DNA of 64,000 nucleotides from Aphelenchoides besseyi (lineage: Eukaryota; Nematoda; Chromadorea; Rhabditida; Aphelenchoididae): assembly GCA_024699855.1 (NCBI GenBank), contig JAMPIQ010000002.1, forward strand, positions 7,378,001-7,442,000. The letters run 5' to 3'. A program made the translations under genes and the position numbers. The notes below the pieces were generated by a model. The model did no database searches. It was given only the letters and a program-made list of their open reading frames with translations, and was not told where the DNA came from. Every line of letters starts with the position of its first letter. Position 1 is the stretch's first letter. This document shows positions 1 through 11,724 of the stretch, piece after piece.

Positions 1-2251
1 CATCTTCTGGGTGGCGCGAATCGACGGTGAATGCAAATCGGTGTTGAGCATAATAACCGCAAAAGCCAAAACGTAGATTCCATCTGTTGCAACGTCGGCC
101 AAACGTGAAATGTTCGCATTTCGATAGTGTCGAGCAAATACCTAAAGAACAAACTCAATTATATGACCAAATGAACGTTCTCGAACCTGCATCACATGAT
201 CGATTTTCTGCGCCTCCGTCGGCAACTGGAAGACATGAACCATGGCGCGAATAGCTTCATCAATTCCAAGCTCATTCATTGGAATTTCCTTCAGAACTGC
301 GTCGAGCAATTGAAGATGATAATCGGAACGCAACGTTCCCAAAAGCTCACCAATCTGTTTCTTACTGACTCCTCTACGCGTCTTCAAGAATTTGGCTACC
401 GATTCTGGATGATCGTCAACGAAACGCCAATCGATCAAGAAGCGTAGACCACGTTCGGGTTTCTTGTTGAACATGTTCAAAGCAACTCGATACATTCTCC
501 GTCTTTGTTGTTCGAGAGTTGCGGTCGAAGCGTCGCCGCTCACGATGCCATTCGATTCGCTGTCGTTGGCCGTCGAAGTGGACGAAGTTGTGGCACTGTG
601 AGCCAGTCGATGGTGCATGGGAGAGAATACATCCGGATGAAATTCTCGAACCTTCGATGTACCACGAACGAGCATCATACTGAAAAAGAAAAATGATTGT
701 GCTGACAAGTGAATGAATCAAAACGGCGCTCTGGTGGTGAAAAGCGCGAAAGCCGCGAGCCGAAATGACCGGCGCACTCGAGGACCAAAACCGGCGGAAA
801 CGTTTGGCTGTCGCACGCATGAAAAGGACCAGCGCGTACGGACGCTCTGACCAATTCAAATGCGCGATTGTTTTTGTAGGAAGATCAAAGGTAATTACGC
901 AAAGTGCTTACAATCACGAACGTCCGATTTTCGTGGCCAAATTGTGTGCGGAATCGAATGCAAGAACGAGCAAATGTCGGCAAATGAGCGAAACAACAAA
1001 TTTCGCAAACACGCGACAGCGCAGAAACCGAACGGCCGTCTCCGATCGCTCTCCCTTTGCTCTTTTTCGCGATAATCAATCCGAGAAACCGCCGGAATGC
1101 GTCGGAATCGCCAATCGTCTCGTCGTTTGCCGAACATCGAATTCATTTTGCAAAGAAATCCGGAAACTAACTGCAAGAATTCAGGGAGCTAATTCCCGCT
1201 TTAACCGTTCGCTGACGTCCAAAGAAAACGTGTGTGCGACGTCAACGATTCTCTCGAATTGACCCCAAATTCCCAACTTTGATAACAAACTTCTAATCCG
1301 AAAGGAAAAACTGAGCGGATTTTGGTTTTTTGCGTTGGCGTGAGTTTCGAACAAAAAATTCCAAACGCGTCGAGTGGATCCGAAAATTTTTTGTTGATCA
1401 TCGTCGGAAAGCGCGAACGTCCGTTAATTTTCTTATCAACAGACGACGCAATCAAACGAATGGAAGCCACGACATTAAAGCGATGAATCAGAGGTGAGAG
1501 AGGAGAGGGGAAACGCTAATTCACACCTATCAATTTGAACGAAGTTCATGTCCGATGAAGCCGAAGAGTTCCTGCCGTCGACCATACGCGGCAAACTGTG
1601 CGTTTGGTAAACGTTGCGATGAGCGGGCGAAAGATTCGCAGAATCGTTCGGAGTTAAGGAAGACGAGCTGGTGCTGGGCGTAGCGAACGGAATCGAGTTG
1701 ATTCCAACCCTCGTAACACAACGCGATTGGACCCACACAACCGGAGAGGTGCCACCGATACAACGCGAGTTGGTCGTGCTTGTGTTAAAAATGTGCCGTT
1801 GACTTAATCTCGGCGACATCATCATTTCGTTGTGTTCGCCGTTTACTTTCTCGGCACATGGAGTTGAGTTTTTACGAGGCGAATGAGTGGTTGTTTGTCC
1901 ATTTTTCTGAGCTAATTGAGCTCGTAATGAGTTCATTGGCTGGTACCTGAAATCAACGGAAATCGAAAACAAAATAAAAACGTTCAAACCTTGTCATTGT
2001 ATTGGCGGCATTTCGCGAATCTCTCGGCCGATTTCCATTCAATGAATCACGATTTACCGTGCTCTTGAAATGTTTTTGAAGTTGATGGAGTCTGAAGGCC
2101 CGTTGAATTTTGATGGCCGCGGAATGTGCTCGCAAACCTCCGCCGTACTTTCTCTCCAGACACTAAAAAAGAGTTGGAATTGAAAGTAAATGAGGCTCAC
2201 GTTAACGTGCCGTCGATTGAGCTCGTCCGAAATCTCGTAGTTCGAAGCCAT
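1..2251 (-). CDS. IQSEC/BRAG-family Arf guanine-nucleotide exchange factor (partial, continues past left edge)
   Basis: Multi-exon gene read leftwards. A first recognisable exon (about 2199-2251) ends in SDELNRRHVN and splices to an exon starting CLERKYGGGLRAHSAAIKIQ, the LERKYGG plus IQ calmodulin-binding motif typical of IQSEC proteins. A Ser/Thr-rich exon follows (about 1528-1946). The Sec7 domain occupies about 670-1: FNKKPERGL, a gap, then IGELLG (with the glutamate that drives nucleotide release in Sec7 domains), and after a short intron LAFAVIMLNTDLHSP. The family activates Arf6 at the plasma membrane and synapses. Upstream of MASNYEISDE the frame stays open, so the true start may lie further right; the 5' end given is the first clear Met. 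One intron (about 685-1528) is unusually long for this window. The PH domain should lie to the left, outside. Confidence 0.88.
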
Positions 2252-3924
2252 CGAACTGCCCCCTCGTGCCGAACAAGCGGAACGCGATCGGGTTTCGACT
2301 TCTGTGTTGCCCGTGATTGTTTCCGTGATCTTCAACAATTGAAAGTAGACGAAAATAACACGTAAAAATGCAAATCCGCTCAGACTCACGAACAACAAGT
2401 GGGAGGCAAACAAAATATCAGCAACTTCGATCGCTAGCAAGAATTCAGACCGAATTCTGTTTGACCTCTCGGACAAAAACGGAGCGCAGAAATTTTGTTA
2501 AAAGAGCAGTTGGGAGTTTTTTCGGTCCTCAGCCGTCCAGCACCTTTCGTGGGTCCCCGGGTTTTTCTCTTTTGTGCCCGAATGGCACACAACCGAAGAC
2601 CGGGACTCTGTCGCCAAATCGTCTATTCCCCCGATGCACTCGAAATGACCAACGGTCAGCGCAAAGTTCAACCGAATTTCCGCCTCGTCGCAGTCAGAAT
2701 TCACACGATTCAGTTAACTTCGTTTTTGCAACGGATTTTCTTCTCGTCGTCCACTTTTCTATCTGTCGCTGTTACGATCGTGTGTCGCTGAGCGCTTCGA
2801 ATTTCACTCGACGTCCAAATGACACAAAAACGACTTCACTATTCGAACGCAAGAACTGATTGTAACAACTGAAAAGTTGGTCCTCTTCACCGTTTCAACC
2901 GCTGCCGAGGGCCATCGAGTCGAAGAGCATAATCCTCGGAATAATAAAAAGCCGCTTCCAGAGGACCTTTCGGTTGTTAACAGACACGCGCAAACAAACC
3001 AAACGATCAGAAAAAACCCAACGCAGTCGGAGGAAATGACGTAAAAGAGCTTTTCGTTACCGCGATTTGAGTCAAAGATTGTAATAAACAACGTGAATCA
3101 TTCGACTTACAAGCCCACAGTACACGAAACCGCTGTTGAAATAACTTGGATTCGAAGTAACAGCTGAGTTGTGTTCGATTCACTGCAAACCTCAATTCAA
3201 GCTCTGAACAGCAGATTAATTGCAGTCGTTGGAAAAGAAGCTCCAATTTCGGTTTCTTCACCCCGGAAACATCTCCCACAACCCCGTAAGATTGAGATCA
3301 ACAGACCGTTGAACAAAAGAACCGAAAAGAAGACACAACAACCCACTCTCCTCAATTGTTGTTGCACTCCGACTAACACTCGTGCATCACCAACGACGAG
3401 AATCGCCTCCGCAGCGCAAGTTCATTGACGAGCAGGAAAACGCGAATTTTCTTTTTCTCTTTCTATTCACTTGTCTGTTCATCAAATCCGCTTCTGCGTT
3501 TCCTCATCTCATTTCCCGTAAACTCGAAATCGCAATGATCATTGGTTGAACTCGATAACTACAACGAATTTATTTTCAAGCTACTTTACAACGATTAGTG
3601 GGTGCTAATGATGATGCATTTTTCTTTGATTGTCCACGGCAAATGCAGATTTTAAGACACAGTTTTCCTCGTGAATGTGCAAAGAAATAAGAGGTTTTGT
3701 ACACAAAAAAGAACGACTGAAATGGAGATCGCGGTGAATGTCGTCGTCTCTACGACCGGATATGTTCGAAATTTGAACTGTTTCTCTTTTGAATTCTGAG
3801 CAATCAAACTCATTGATTGACATGCGATTTGAAACGAGGGATTAACAATAAAATGTGCTTTCATAATGATTAGTGCATTACATTCGTAGATCGATCTAAA
3901 ACAACGTGAAGTGAACCAGAAACG
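2252..3924. other. Intergenic stretch, no supported gene
   Basis: About 1.7 kb between the first clear IQSEC exon and the stop of the phosphatase gene. Long chance ORFs occur on both strands but none shows a family motif or a consistent splice chain. It probably holds 5' exons and promoter of the IQSEC gene and, from about 3570 to 3924, the 3' untranslated region of the phosphatase; the complement of a polyadenylation signal (tttatt) sits near 3570. Confidence 0.4.
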
Positions 3925-5256
3925 TTAGACATCGACAACCAATTCGTGTTCTTCGCTCCCATTTCCATCTGCAGCCATCGATTGGTCTTTCGAATTGCTG
4001 ACAGTTGATCCGTTTTGTGGGATTGCCGCTGTGGTTTGTTCGTTGGAACCGATCAGTTGGACGTTGTTTTGATCGGCTGTTGGTTCCGGCGTCTTTGCGT
4101 CTCCCAAAGCCAATTTACAATAATGGGCGACCAGTGTGTATAGTAAAGTGTATTGAGACTAGACCAAAAACTAAACACATCTAAGCTATTGGACTTACGG
4201 CTGATTGAACAAAAGACGTCCTTTGTTTTCGTAGTTCGAGAACGAAGCTTTTTAAGTCAATTCGATGAGCAATTTTCTAAAATAGTAATGTTAGTTCAAA
4301 TAGAAAAAGTTGAAGCCTACATTTTCGTTGATCAGTATCCGAATTATATCAACTCCAATCACCGTTCCAGTTCTCCCACATCCCGCACTAAAAGAACAAA
4401 ATGACAGAGTTAACGAGCTTATGAATCACCTGCAATGAACCAAGATTGGTGCGTCACCGCCGTGTTCGGTCTGATATTTGTCCATTGCTTCAATGAATTT
4501 TGGAATGTGAAGTTCGCTGTCCGGACATCCTGCAACGAGAGAACAAATAAGCTCAGAACGTTCTCGAAAATAATACCATGATCCGGCCATTCTGTGTAGT
4601 GTAATTGGTAGACAATCGAATCGCCAAATTTTTTCGATTTAAAATGAATTTCTCGAATAGAAAAATCGTCAAAGTGATCGACCTTAACGGTCTCCAAACT
4701 CCCGAATCCGAGCTCCATTTTTTCGCCAACATTAAACGGCCAATATCTAACGAAACAAGTGACAATAAGTTCGAAAAGAGCGAACTCACTGAACGCATTT
4801 GACAAGTGAATTTTCGACAACTTTGCAGAGCATCGCAACGACTCTTATTTGGTATTGACCGATCATGTGCCAAAAGTCATCAATGTTCCCGGACAATGGT
4901 GCTTGAGCGGCGATGTAACGTCGACTCACGTTGGGATATTCAATCATCGAAGCGTTGATATAGTCGCTGGGCGAGTCATTTTCTTTCAAACGGATTCTGT
5001 TTTTGTTGTATGGGACCACATCTCTGTAGCGATTCTGAATGGCCGAGAACCCGTCGGACATCGAGAACTCGTCTTGGGTTTGAAAGTTTTCTTGAGCTGT
5101 TCGTAGTTTCTGCAGAGCAAATAAAACAAATTGCAAACGAAAACCTACTGCGAACTCGACATTTGCATTAAAGTACTTGTTCTTTTCCATTGCTTGAACT
5201 CGTTCGATGAAATCGCGAAGCGCTTCGCTTTGTTGCATTTCCACCGGCTGATCCAT
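3925..5256 (-). CDS. Non-receptor protein tyrosine phosphatase, PTP-PEST (PTPN12/18/22) type
   Basis: Six or more exons encode one PTP catalytic domain. In order: ALRDFIERVQAM at the N-terminus as in PTP-PEST enzymes; NRYRDVVPYNKNRIRL; DYINASMIEYPN; the Q-loop neighbour APLSGNIDDFWHMI; YWPFN; the WPDHG acid loop (general acid Asp); and the P-loop HCSAGCGRTG, split by an intron inside the CS-AG codons and carrying the catalytic Cys and Arg. It ends FVQSASQYTLLYTLVAHY. The CGRTG form and the start of the domain match the PEST group. The tail after the domain is only about 60 residues, acidic and Ser/Thr-rich, far shorter than vertebrate PTP-PEST tails. All catalytic residues are present, so it should be active. 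The start is uncertain: the first Met in a plausible context is at 5256, but the open frame continues to a good acceptor near 5342. Confidence 0.88.
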
Positions 5257-7306
5257 ATCGTCTTCGGATTGATCTCGGCGATGACGAGCACTGGAATCGA
5301 ATTCACGATAACGAATTATGTTGCTATTCGACCCACGAGCTGAGAGATTAAGAAAACCCACGACAAAAGGTGCTGCACACTTCACAAACTCTCACTCTTT
5401 GAAGACAAACCTAACCCTCGGATGGAAACGAGAAGGAACGGAGACGACAAATACTTACGAAGTGGAATGTGATAAGCCACAAAGACGACTGATTCGCTGT
5501 CTCCAGCTTGATAAACGATTCAGAGGAATCATAAACGGGGCATTGCGGACTGTCGGAACAATCGATGAGTTTGGGATCCGACTGAAAATTCGCTTCACAA
5601 TCAGATGAATCGGAATCGAACTCGCACAACAAAAAATGTTAGCAAAATCGAAAAGCACGAGGGTTTTCGAAATCAACAGAACGAACAAAAGCGAGTTGGT
5701 GAGTAAGCGGCCGGTTAAGAACACATGACATCAGAAATTACAAAAGAATTTGAGGCAGAAAGATTGTGAAATTTGATTCTCAGAAATTTACATTCACGGT
5801 TATCGCGTGCTTTCTCACTCGATTTTGGCAACACACGCCAATTCGTTCTAACCGTGTCGGGAACCAACGCAAATCGGGAAGTCTCCGCATTCCGCACAAT
5901 ATTTTATTTGCTGCTGGTAGTCTGGTCGAGTAATTATAACGCTGTCCAAAGAACAAACCGAATGTTCAACAAGCCTTTAAATAATTGATCAATGTCATGC
6001 AGCGATAATCAAATCAAAGAGCCGATATTTGCTTATTACTTCTTTACCGTGAATATTAAACGAGTTCTTCGTGGACCAAAAGGTACAACTTGGGCAAAAC
6101 CTTTCAGAGCAACCTTGTCAATGGCACAACAGACTTAATCCGTTTTTCGAACTTCAATTACTCGCTGTTAATTACAAATACACCCAGACAGTTGAATCAC
6201 CAGCTCCTTCGTTGAGTACGCAATCAGAAACTTGAAAACATTTTGTCAATTCTAAGGTTCCTCGTAATTGCAATTTTTCTCTAAAGATGTGAAAAACACG
6301 TCGAACGAAATGTCCGGTTGATTACACGGAGGTTAGTTTTGAAGCAACGAATCTGACTGTTGAGTGTAGAAAGCAGCTTTGTGCGTTGGCCAGTAAACTC
6401 CAGTTATATGATCACATAATGACGACAACAAGCTAACGGCTCCTCGTCCTTCACATGTCCGTCCGTCTGAAATAGTTGAGTTCAGTTGCAATTGAATCGT
6501 TTGATTGCAATTAGCCATCTAAACACAAGTATTCGCATTTGCAAATTGTTCGTTTGTTGTTGGAAATAAACAAGTAATCGGTGATCGAATAGCATGTGGT
6601 TATGGCGACTGCCTGGGAACTTGCCAAAATGACTTGCAAATGCAACTTTCAACAGTTCGTGATTTCTTTAAGATTCTTGCAATTTCGTTCGAAATGGACC
6701 GAAGATAAGGACGTGAAATAAGAAGACTGTCTTTGGCTTAACGTATCGCTATGACTCGCAGCCTCGATTGATCGCTACAAGACCCTTTGAACGGTCGACT
6801 ACCAATCTCGAGTTTACTGTCGTTTTTAGTTGCTGTCCGATTTTCGTTCTGCTGACACCCACGGATTGGCCTCTGGTTTGAAGATATGGTTGAATTTGGA
6901 GTTACTGAGATTATTGTATTCATGGAATCCTATTTCAATTTCCACTCATCAACTTGATATCAATATTGTGGTTGGAAAGAACAGAAGTTTTAGGGAATTT
7001 AAGATTTCGAGTTTTCAGAATCAAATAGTCTTCCAGTTTTCGTGTCTAAGAAGTTTACTTCTTCATTTTCTGCTTTGTGTTTTTTGATCTTTTTGAGAAC
7101 TTTCGATTATCAAAATTGTTTGTCTCAGGTCAGAAGTGCTTTGTAAAAGTTTTAATCGTTCAAAGCAGATTTATATTAAAGAGCTAAGGTTTCATAGCTT
7201 TTTGGATTGTTTCGTTCATTCTTTTCGTGATTCGAGAACAAGTTCGTTGAGCTTACTGTTGTTTTCAGTTGCTCCTTTTACCTTCAGCACCATCAGTTTT
7301 CTCAAA
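5257..7306. other. Intergenic stretch upstream of two divergent genes, no supported gene
   Basis: About 2 kb between the start of the minus-strand phosphatase and the plus-strand ATP synthase gene, so it must hold both promoters. A 73-codon minus-strand ORF at 5411-5632 could hold a 5' exon of the phosphatase, but its donor (after 5455) is in the wrong phase for the next acceptor. The 61-codon minus ORF at 6333-6518 has no recognisable motif. Confidence 0.4.
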
Positions 7307-7735
<429 letters not shown>

Positions 7736-7796
7736 ATGTCGTGATCAGGACAAAACCTTTAGATGCTCTTGTTTATGGTAGAAGATTTGTGACTTG

Positions 7797-7802
7797 AATA
7801 AA
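7797..7802 (+). terminator. Polyadenylation signal of the ATP synthase subunit c gene
   Basis: A perfect AATAAA lies 62 bases after the stop codon of the subunit c gene and 39 bases before the next plus-strand start codon. Confidence 0.7.
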
Positions 7803-7840
7803 AGACATTTGTTCGGAGTTTGTCATGAGAGATCTGAAGA

Positions 7841-8608
7841 ATGTTGAATCGATTAACAACGCTGCTCGATGATGAGCAGCAAATTCCTTTTAAGATTAAC
7901 GAGACTTCTGATTTGGAGTTGAGTTCCGCGATGAAATGGATTTGCAACGACCGCGAGCATTTCGGGATGAGCGCAAATGCCAAAGCAAAAGTTTTTCGCA
8001 GCGGATTTGTTTTTATTCGTTTGCAAATTTCCGTTTGTTTTCGAGTGGAGGATCGTCATTGCGATTTTTGTCTTTTCGTAATTCTGCTCAGAATCGTAAC
8101 TTCGATTATTCCGCTTATTACGCGCATTTCGCTTTGTGGGCGATTCGAAGGAACGATGTCGAGTGTGAGGTCTTTGAGTAATCCGCAAAGATCCATCTAC
8201 TTCTCGAAACAACTTCACGTCTGTTTTGCTCGTTTTCGTCGAGTTGGCCATCGAAATGGCGACATTTTCGATTCTCAGTTTGGCGCCCCGTTGGCGTGTT
8301 TCTTTCGCTTATTGTACGTTTCCTCGATGAATCGGCTTTTCAATTGATGGGTTTGTTTGCTCGAAGCGTTGGGCGAAGAAAAGTTATTAGCCGAAATGTC
8401 CGTTGGAGCGGCTTTAGCGCGCACTTTTCGAACTCATAACATTCGAGAAGTTTTTTCTGCTCATGCGAACAAACAACTTGAATTTGCGCTTATTCTGAAG
8501 GTAAATGATCACTGTCACGCCATCTAATCAAGTGACCTTATCTCCATGCTCCATAAAAAGGAGTCGGCTTTCGATGACATCGTGCTTCGAGTTTATTTGA
8601 GCTGTTAA
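7841..8608 (+). CDS. Unrecognised small helical protein, five exons
   Basis: I do not recognise this gene. A frame-consistent chain is 7841-7990, 8092-8169, 8244-8313, 8367-8500 and 8561-8608, all introns with GT...AG ends. It gives about 160 residues, starting MLNRLTTLLDDEQQIPFKIN and ending ESAFDDIVLRVYLSC. The middle is rich in Ala, Glu, Leu and Phe (EEKLLAEMSVGAALARTFR), suggesting a helical soluble protein; I see no signal peptide or membrane segment. The alternative unspliced reading runs into a stop at 8347. Acceptors at 8243, 8366 and 8560 are weak, so the model is tentative. Its stop is only 24 bases before the start of the small heat-shock protein gene, so the two may form one transcription unit. 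Confidence 0.5.
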
Positions 8609-8615
8609 CTGCTTC

Positions 8616-8621
8616 TTTCAG
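8616..8621 (+). promoter_or_regulatory. Candidate trans-splice acceptor between two close genes
   Basis: TTTCAG, preceded by a T/C-rich run, lies just after the stop at 8608 and 11 bases before the ATG at 8633. No exon of the downstream gene is needed upstream of it. That arrangement fits spliced-leader addition to the second gene of a nematode-type operon. Confidence 0.4.
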
Positions 8622-8632
8622 GGTGATTTCTG

Positions 8633-9191
8633 ATGGCTCCCAACATCAAACCGTCGTCTCCGTGGAACATCATTCGAGAATGGAACTCACCGATTGCGCA
8701 CCTTCGAAATCAACAAAAACAAAACGAATTGAATTTGTGTTCGGTTATCGAGCAATCGGAGTTTCCTCCAACCATCAAACGGGCGAACAGCAAAAGCTCA
8801 AAGACGGAACTTCGACCGTTTCAACCGCGAGCCGATTGTGATCCCATTGATCGCATCGATCAGGAGTTGGCAAAACTGCGTGAAGCTCCATCAAAAGTTA
8901 GTTTTTTTCCGAATTAACAAACACGAGCGTTTAAAGGTCATTAATGAACGTCGACGTTATATCGTTCGAGTTGAATTGGGTACCTTTCGACCGGAGAGTA
9001 TCACAGTGATTGTCGAAACGGATAAACTGGTGGTGCGTTGTGAAGAAATCGTCGACGTAAACGAATGGACGAGTGTGATGAAGAGATTTGTTCGTCGAAT
9101 AAACTTGCCAATGAAAGAATTGCAAACGGAGATGATGGCAACAGAAATGAACACTTTGGGCACATTGACAATTACGATGTTAAAACGATAG
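8633..9191 (+). CDS. Small heat-shock protein (alpha-crystallin/HSP20 domain)
   Basis: Two exons (8633-8896, 8937-9191) encode about 172 residues. The first exon is a variable N-terminal arm (WNIIREWNSPIAHLRNQ; later FQPRADCDPIDRIDQEL). The second holds the alpha-crystallin fold: RRYIVRVELGTFRPESITV (strands 2-3), VETDKLVVRCEE (strands 4-5), then SVMKRFVRRINLPMKELQTE and LGTLTITMLKR, which is the conserved GxLTI/V strand. These proteins are ATP-independent holdases that bind unfolding clients. The usual C-terminal I-x-I/V tail is absent because the protein ends almost at the last strand, which could limit oligomer assembly. An AATAAA lies near 9232, about 40 bases past the stop. Confidence 0.85.
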
Positions 9192-9306
9192 TCATTTTAG
9201 TTCTGTACAAATTCATCACTAATACGACCAAATAAATTTATTTCCTTCCATTGAGCGTATTTGAGATTTAAATGGCAGATTTACACAAACGAGATCTCTA
9301 AACATT

Positions 9307-11724
9307 TCAAACGTGATCGCCACTTGTTCGTTGTTGGGCATATTTCTTGATCACTTTCTCTTCTCTTAATTTTAAGATACCGAGATAGTTGTTTATCACA
9401 ATAACTATCGGTAGAGCAAGCACATTTAGTCCAACCAAAATTGCCGTTCCACCAACGAGTTTACCCGCTAAATTCAAGTTGTTTTCGAATAAGAAATGAA
9501 ACTTACGAGCTGATTGTGGAACCCATTTGGTTTGCGAGAACAAGCACCACCACATGGCATCTGGGATCGAAAGGAAAACCGTACCCGGTTGATCGCGTTC
9601 GAGAAAGTAAACTAAAGAAGATGTCATTTCTAGGATCTAATTTTACCTAAGGTAGAGAAGAAAATGATCAGAGTCATGAACACAATGCCGACCATTTGCA
9701 TTTGCTTCTTACTTTTTCTCAAAGTTAACGCGAAGTTTGCCAATCCCGGCGAAAATCGGCCGAGCTTAACTATACGTACGACTCTTAGCACTCGAAGCAA
9801 ACGAACAGTCAAGAATGCCCATCTGACTTTACGAACATTGTCTCCAGACAAGCCGACGAAGAACAATATTAACTCGAAGAAGAATGGCGCAATAGCAAGC
9901 TAAACGTTCTGTACATTAAGGTCTTCGGATTAGCCAATATCACCAGATCGATAATATTGAGGAATTCTTTGACAAACGGTCCTTTTCTAGGGGCCACAAA
10001 GAAGCGTAGAAGGTATTCGAGAGTAAAATAAATAACACAAACATGTTCGACCCAAGTGAACACTGGATGTTCGACCATTTCTGGCTTTGTTTCTTCTGGC
10101 TCCTTATTTACGGTTGTTGATGCAACAGTGAAACCCGCAACTTTTGGATACGTTGGGTAGGTAACGGGTATTCTAAAGGAACTTGATCGTCATTATTTCA
10201 CAACTTAGAACTAACACTGGAAATTGTTCGGGTGCACGAGCGGTTTCGGGAACTTGAAATTCCGGCATACTCGAGAGGATAAGAGCCGTGATCGAAAGAA
10301 CAACAAAAGATGTGGAAGTAACTTCGAAGAATTTCCACCATTTTGAATTTGAATGGCCTTCTAATACAAGCCATAAACGTCGTCGCACTTGCGCCCATCT
10401 TAAACCAACAAAATGGTCCTTGCTCTAAATACATATGGGTCAGCTAATGAAACGATATCTTCAATTTGTTGGGTTTGTGCTTAGTTGGTTTGTAAAATTC
10501 AGGGAAAAGTTGATGCTGTTTGAGGTAAAAAGGAAAATTTCATGTGGGTTTAGGTGTTTTATCACTCCAATCAAACTTAATTGATCTAATTGGTCTCTTC
10601 TCAAAAACTTTGGAATCGCATCCTCCGCTTCTTGATCAATATCCTAGAAACGCAATTTGTTTATGAGTTATATAAGCGTCGTTAATTGCGTGCACACAAC
10701 TCAAACGCGTGTTTTTTAGCAAGCTACTTCTCAACAAGTCGCTTATTCGATGTTTCTTTATTATGACCAAACGTACGGGATGTTCACCACTCGGTAGTTT
10801 CTTGTTCAAGTAAGTGGAGAACGAGCAGCAGTCGTCGATTTTGGCTTTGTTAATAGCCCAATAACGAAGTTCTGACATAAAACGATCTAAAATAGAAAGT
10901 TACTGGACGTTGGGTTCCCGTCTAGAAATTGGTTGATTTCTTAAAAGATTTACAAAGAAATGCGAAAGTGTTGTTTACCCAAACATAAATGCTTGTCCAC
11001 ATGAAGTTTACCACTACAGTAGAAGTCATATATGCCGTCAAAGTATCTGTAAATAATTTTGTTGCAAGTTTTTCTTTTCGATTGCAATGTAATTTGACCT
11101 GCAAACTTGTCCAACGAAATCTCGGCGAACGGAAGTAATTTTAGTTGTTTTGGCTTTCTGCCTTTCAACTTTTTGTTTTGCGTAATGATTGACATTGAGG
11201 TTTCAAATTGGACAAGTTTTGAGGTTGCAGATCAAATATTTCGAATTCCTCAGTTCTACGGTAATCGGACACCCAGAATGCAAACCTCGGACATCTTTCG
11301 AAGTAATATTCGTTGGATTCTTCGAACCATCCATCTGACCACAAACGTTTATGATCGTGATCCATTCGAACTAAGCGGCCTAATAAGGTATTTGGACCGT
11401 ATTTGAGAATCGATCGTGTTCTCAGTCGATACGAACTGCCGCCAATGTTCAATCTGAGAATTGAGTCCTGAAAGAGTAACGATAAAATAGAACACAATCT
11501 GATTAACAAACTTCGACTTTTAAACTCGATTTCAACGACGATCGATCGGGAGGCAATCGAGCCTCGACATCTTCTGCATCGTTTTCAGTCGATCTCTGAA
11601 GTGCAATCGGTTGGCTCGCAGACGTCTGATTCTCAGACTCATTTTCGAGTTGTGCTGGAATTGCAAGGACAGTAGTCTCACTGCCACTCGGCTCATTATC
11701 TTCAACGTCCGTACTGACTGGCAT
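9307..11724 (-). CDS. Voltage-gated potassium channel (Kv) subunit lacking the selectivity filter
   Basis: Exons read leftwards. N-terminus MPVSTDVEDNEPSGSETT, then the T1 assembly domain (SILRLNIGGSSYRLRTRSIL; YFDGIYDFYCSGKLHVDKH; FMSELRYWAINKAKIDDCC). S1 is FVVLSITALILSSMPEFQ; S2 is EHVCVIYFTLEYLLRFF; S3 is NIIDLLAIAPFFFELILFF; S4 is RLLRVLRVVRIVKLGR with the gating arginines; S5 is VGIVFMTLIIFFSTL. The pore helix is SIPDAMWWCLFSQT, but it runs on as KWVPQSAP-GKLVGGTAI, with no TVGYG. S6 is LVGLNVLALPIVIVINNY, where the usual P-x-P bend has only the first Pro. Kv channels are tetrameric plasma-membrane potassium channels; a subunit without the filter should not conduct and could act as a silent or dominant-negative partner. 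Splicing between S1 and S2 is uncertain; a phase-0 pair (about 10203 to about 10110) works. Confidence 0.85.

Noticed and set aside
765..1262. 165-codon plus-strand ORF inside the long IQSEC intron
   Set aside because: Basic, repetitive composition without any motif, and no splice signals or promoter; this genome has few stops in antisense frames, so long chance ORFs are common.
6333..6518. 61-codon minus ORF starting MANCNQTIQLQ as a small gene
   Set aside because: No signal peptide, no partner exons and no similarity I can recognise.
10100..10200. Open frame IPVTYPTYPKVAG between S1 and S2 of the Kv channel, suggesting a frameshift or missing base
   Set aside because: No donor in the right phase reaches it, but a phase-0 GT-AG pair that skips it joins S1 to the segment before S2, so a lesion is not required.
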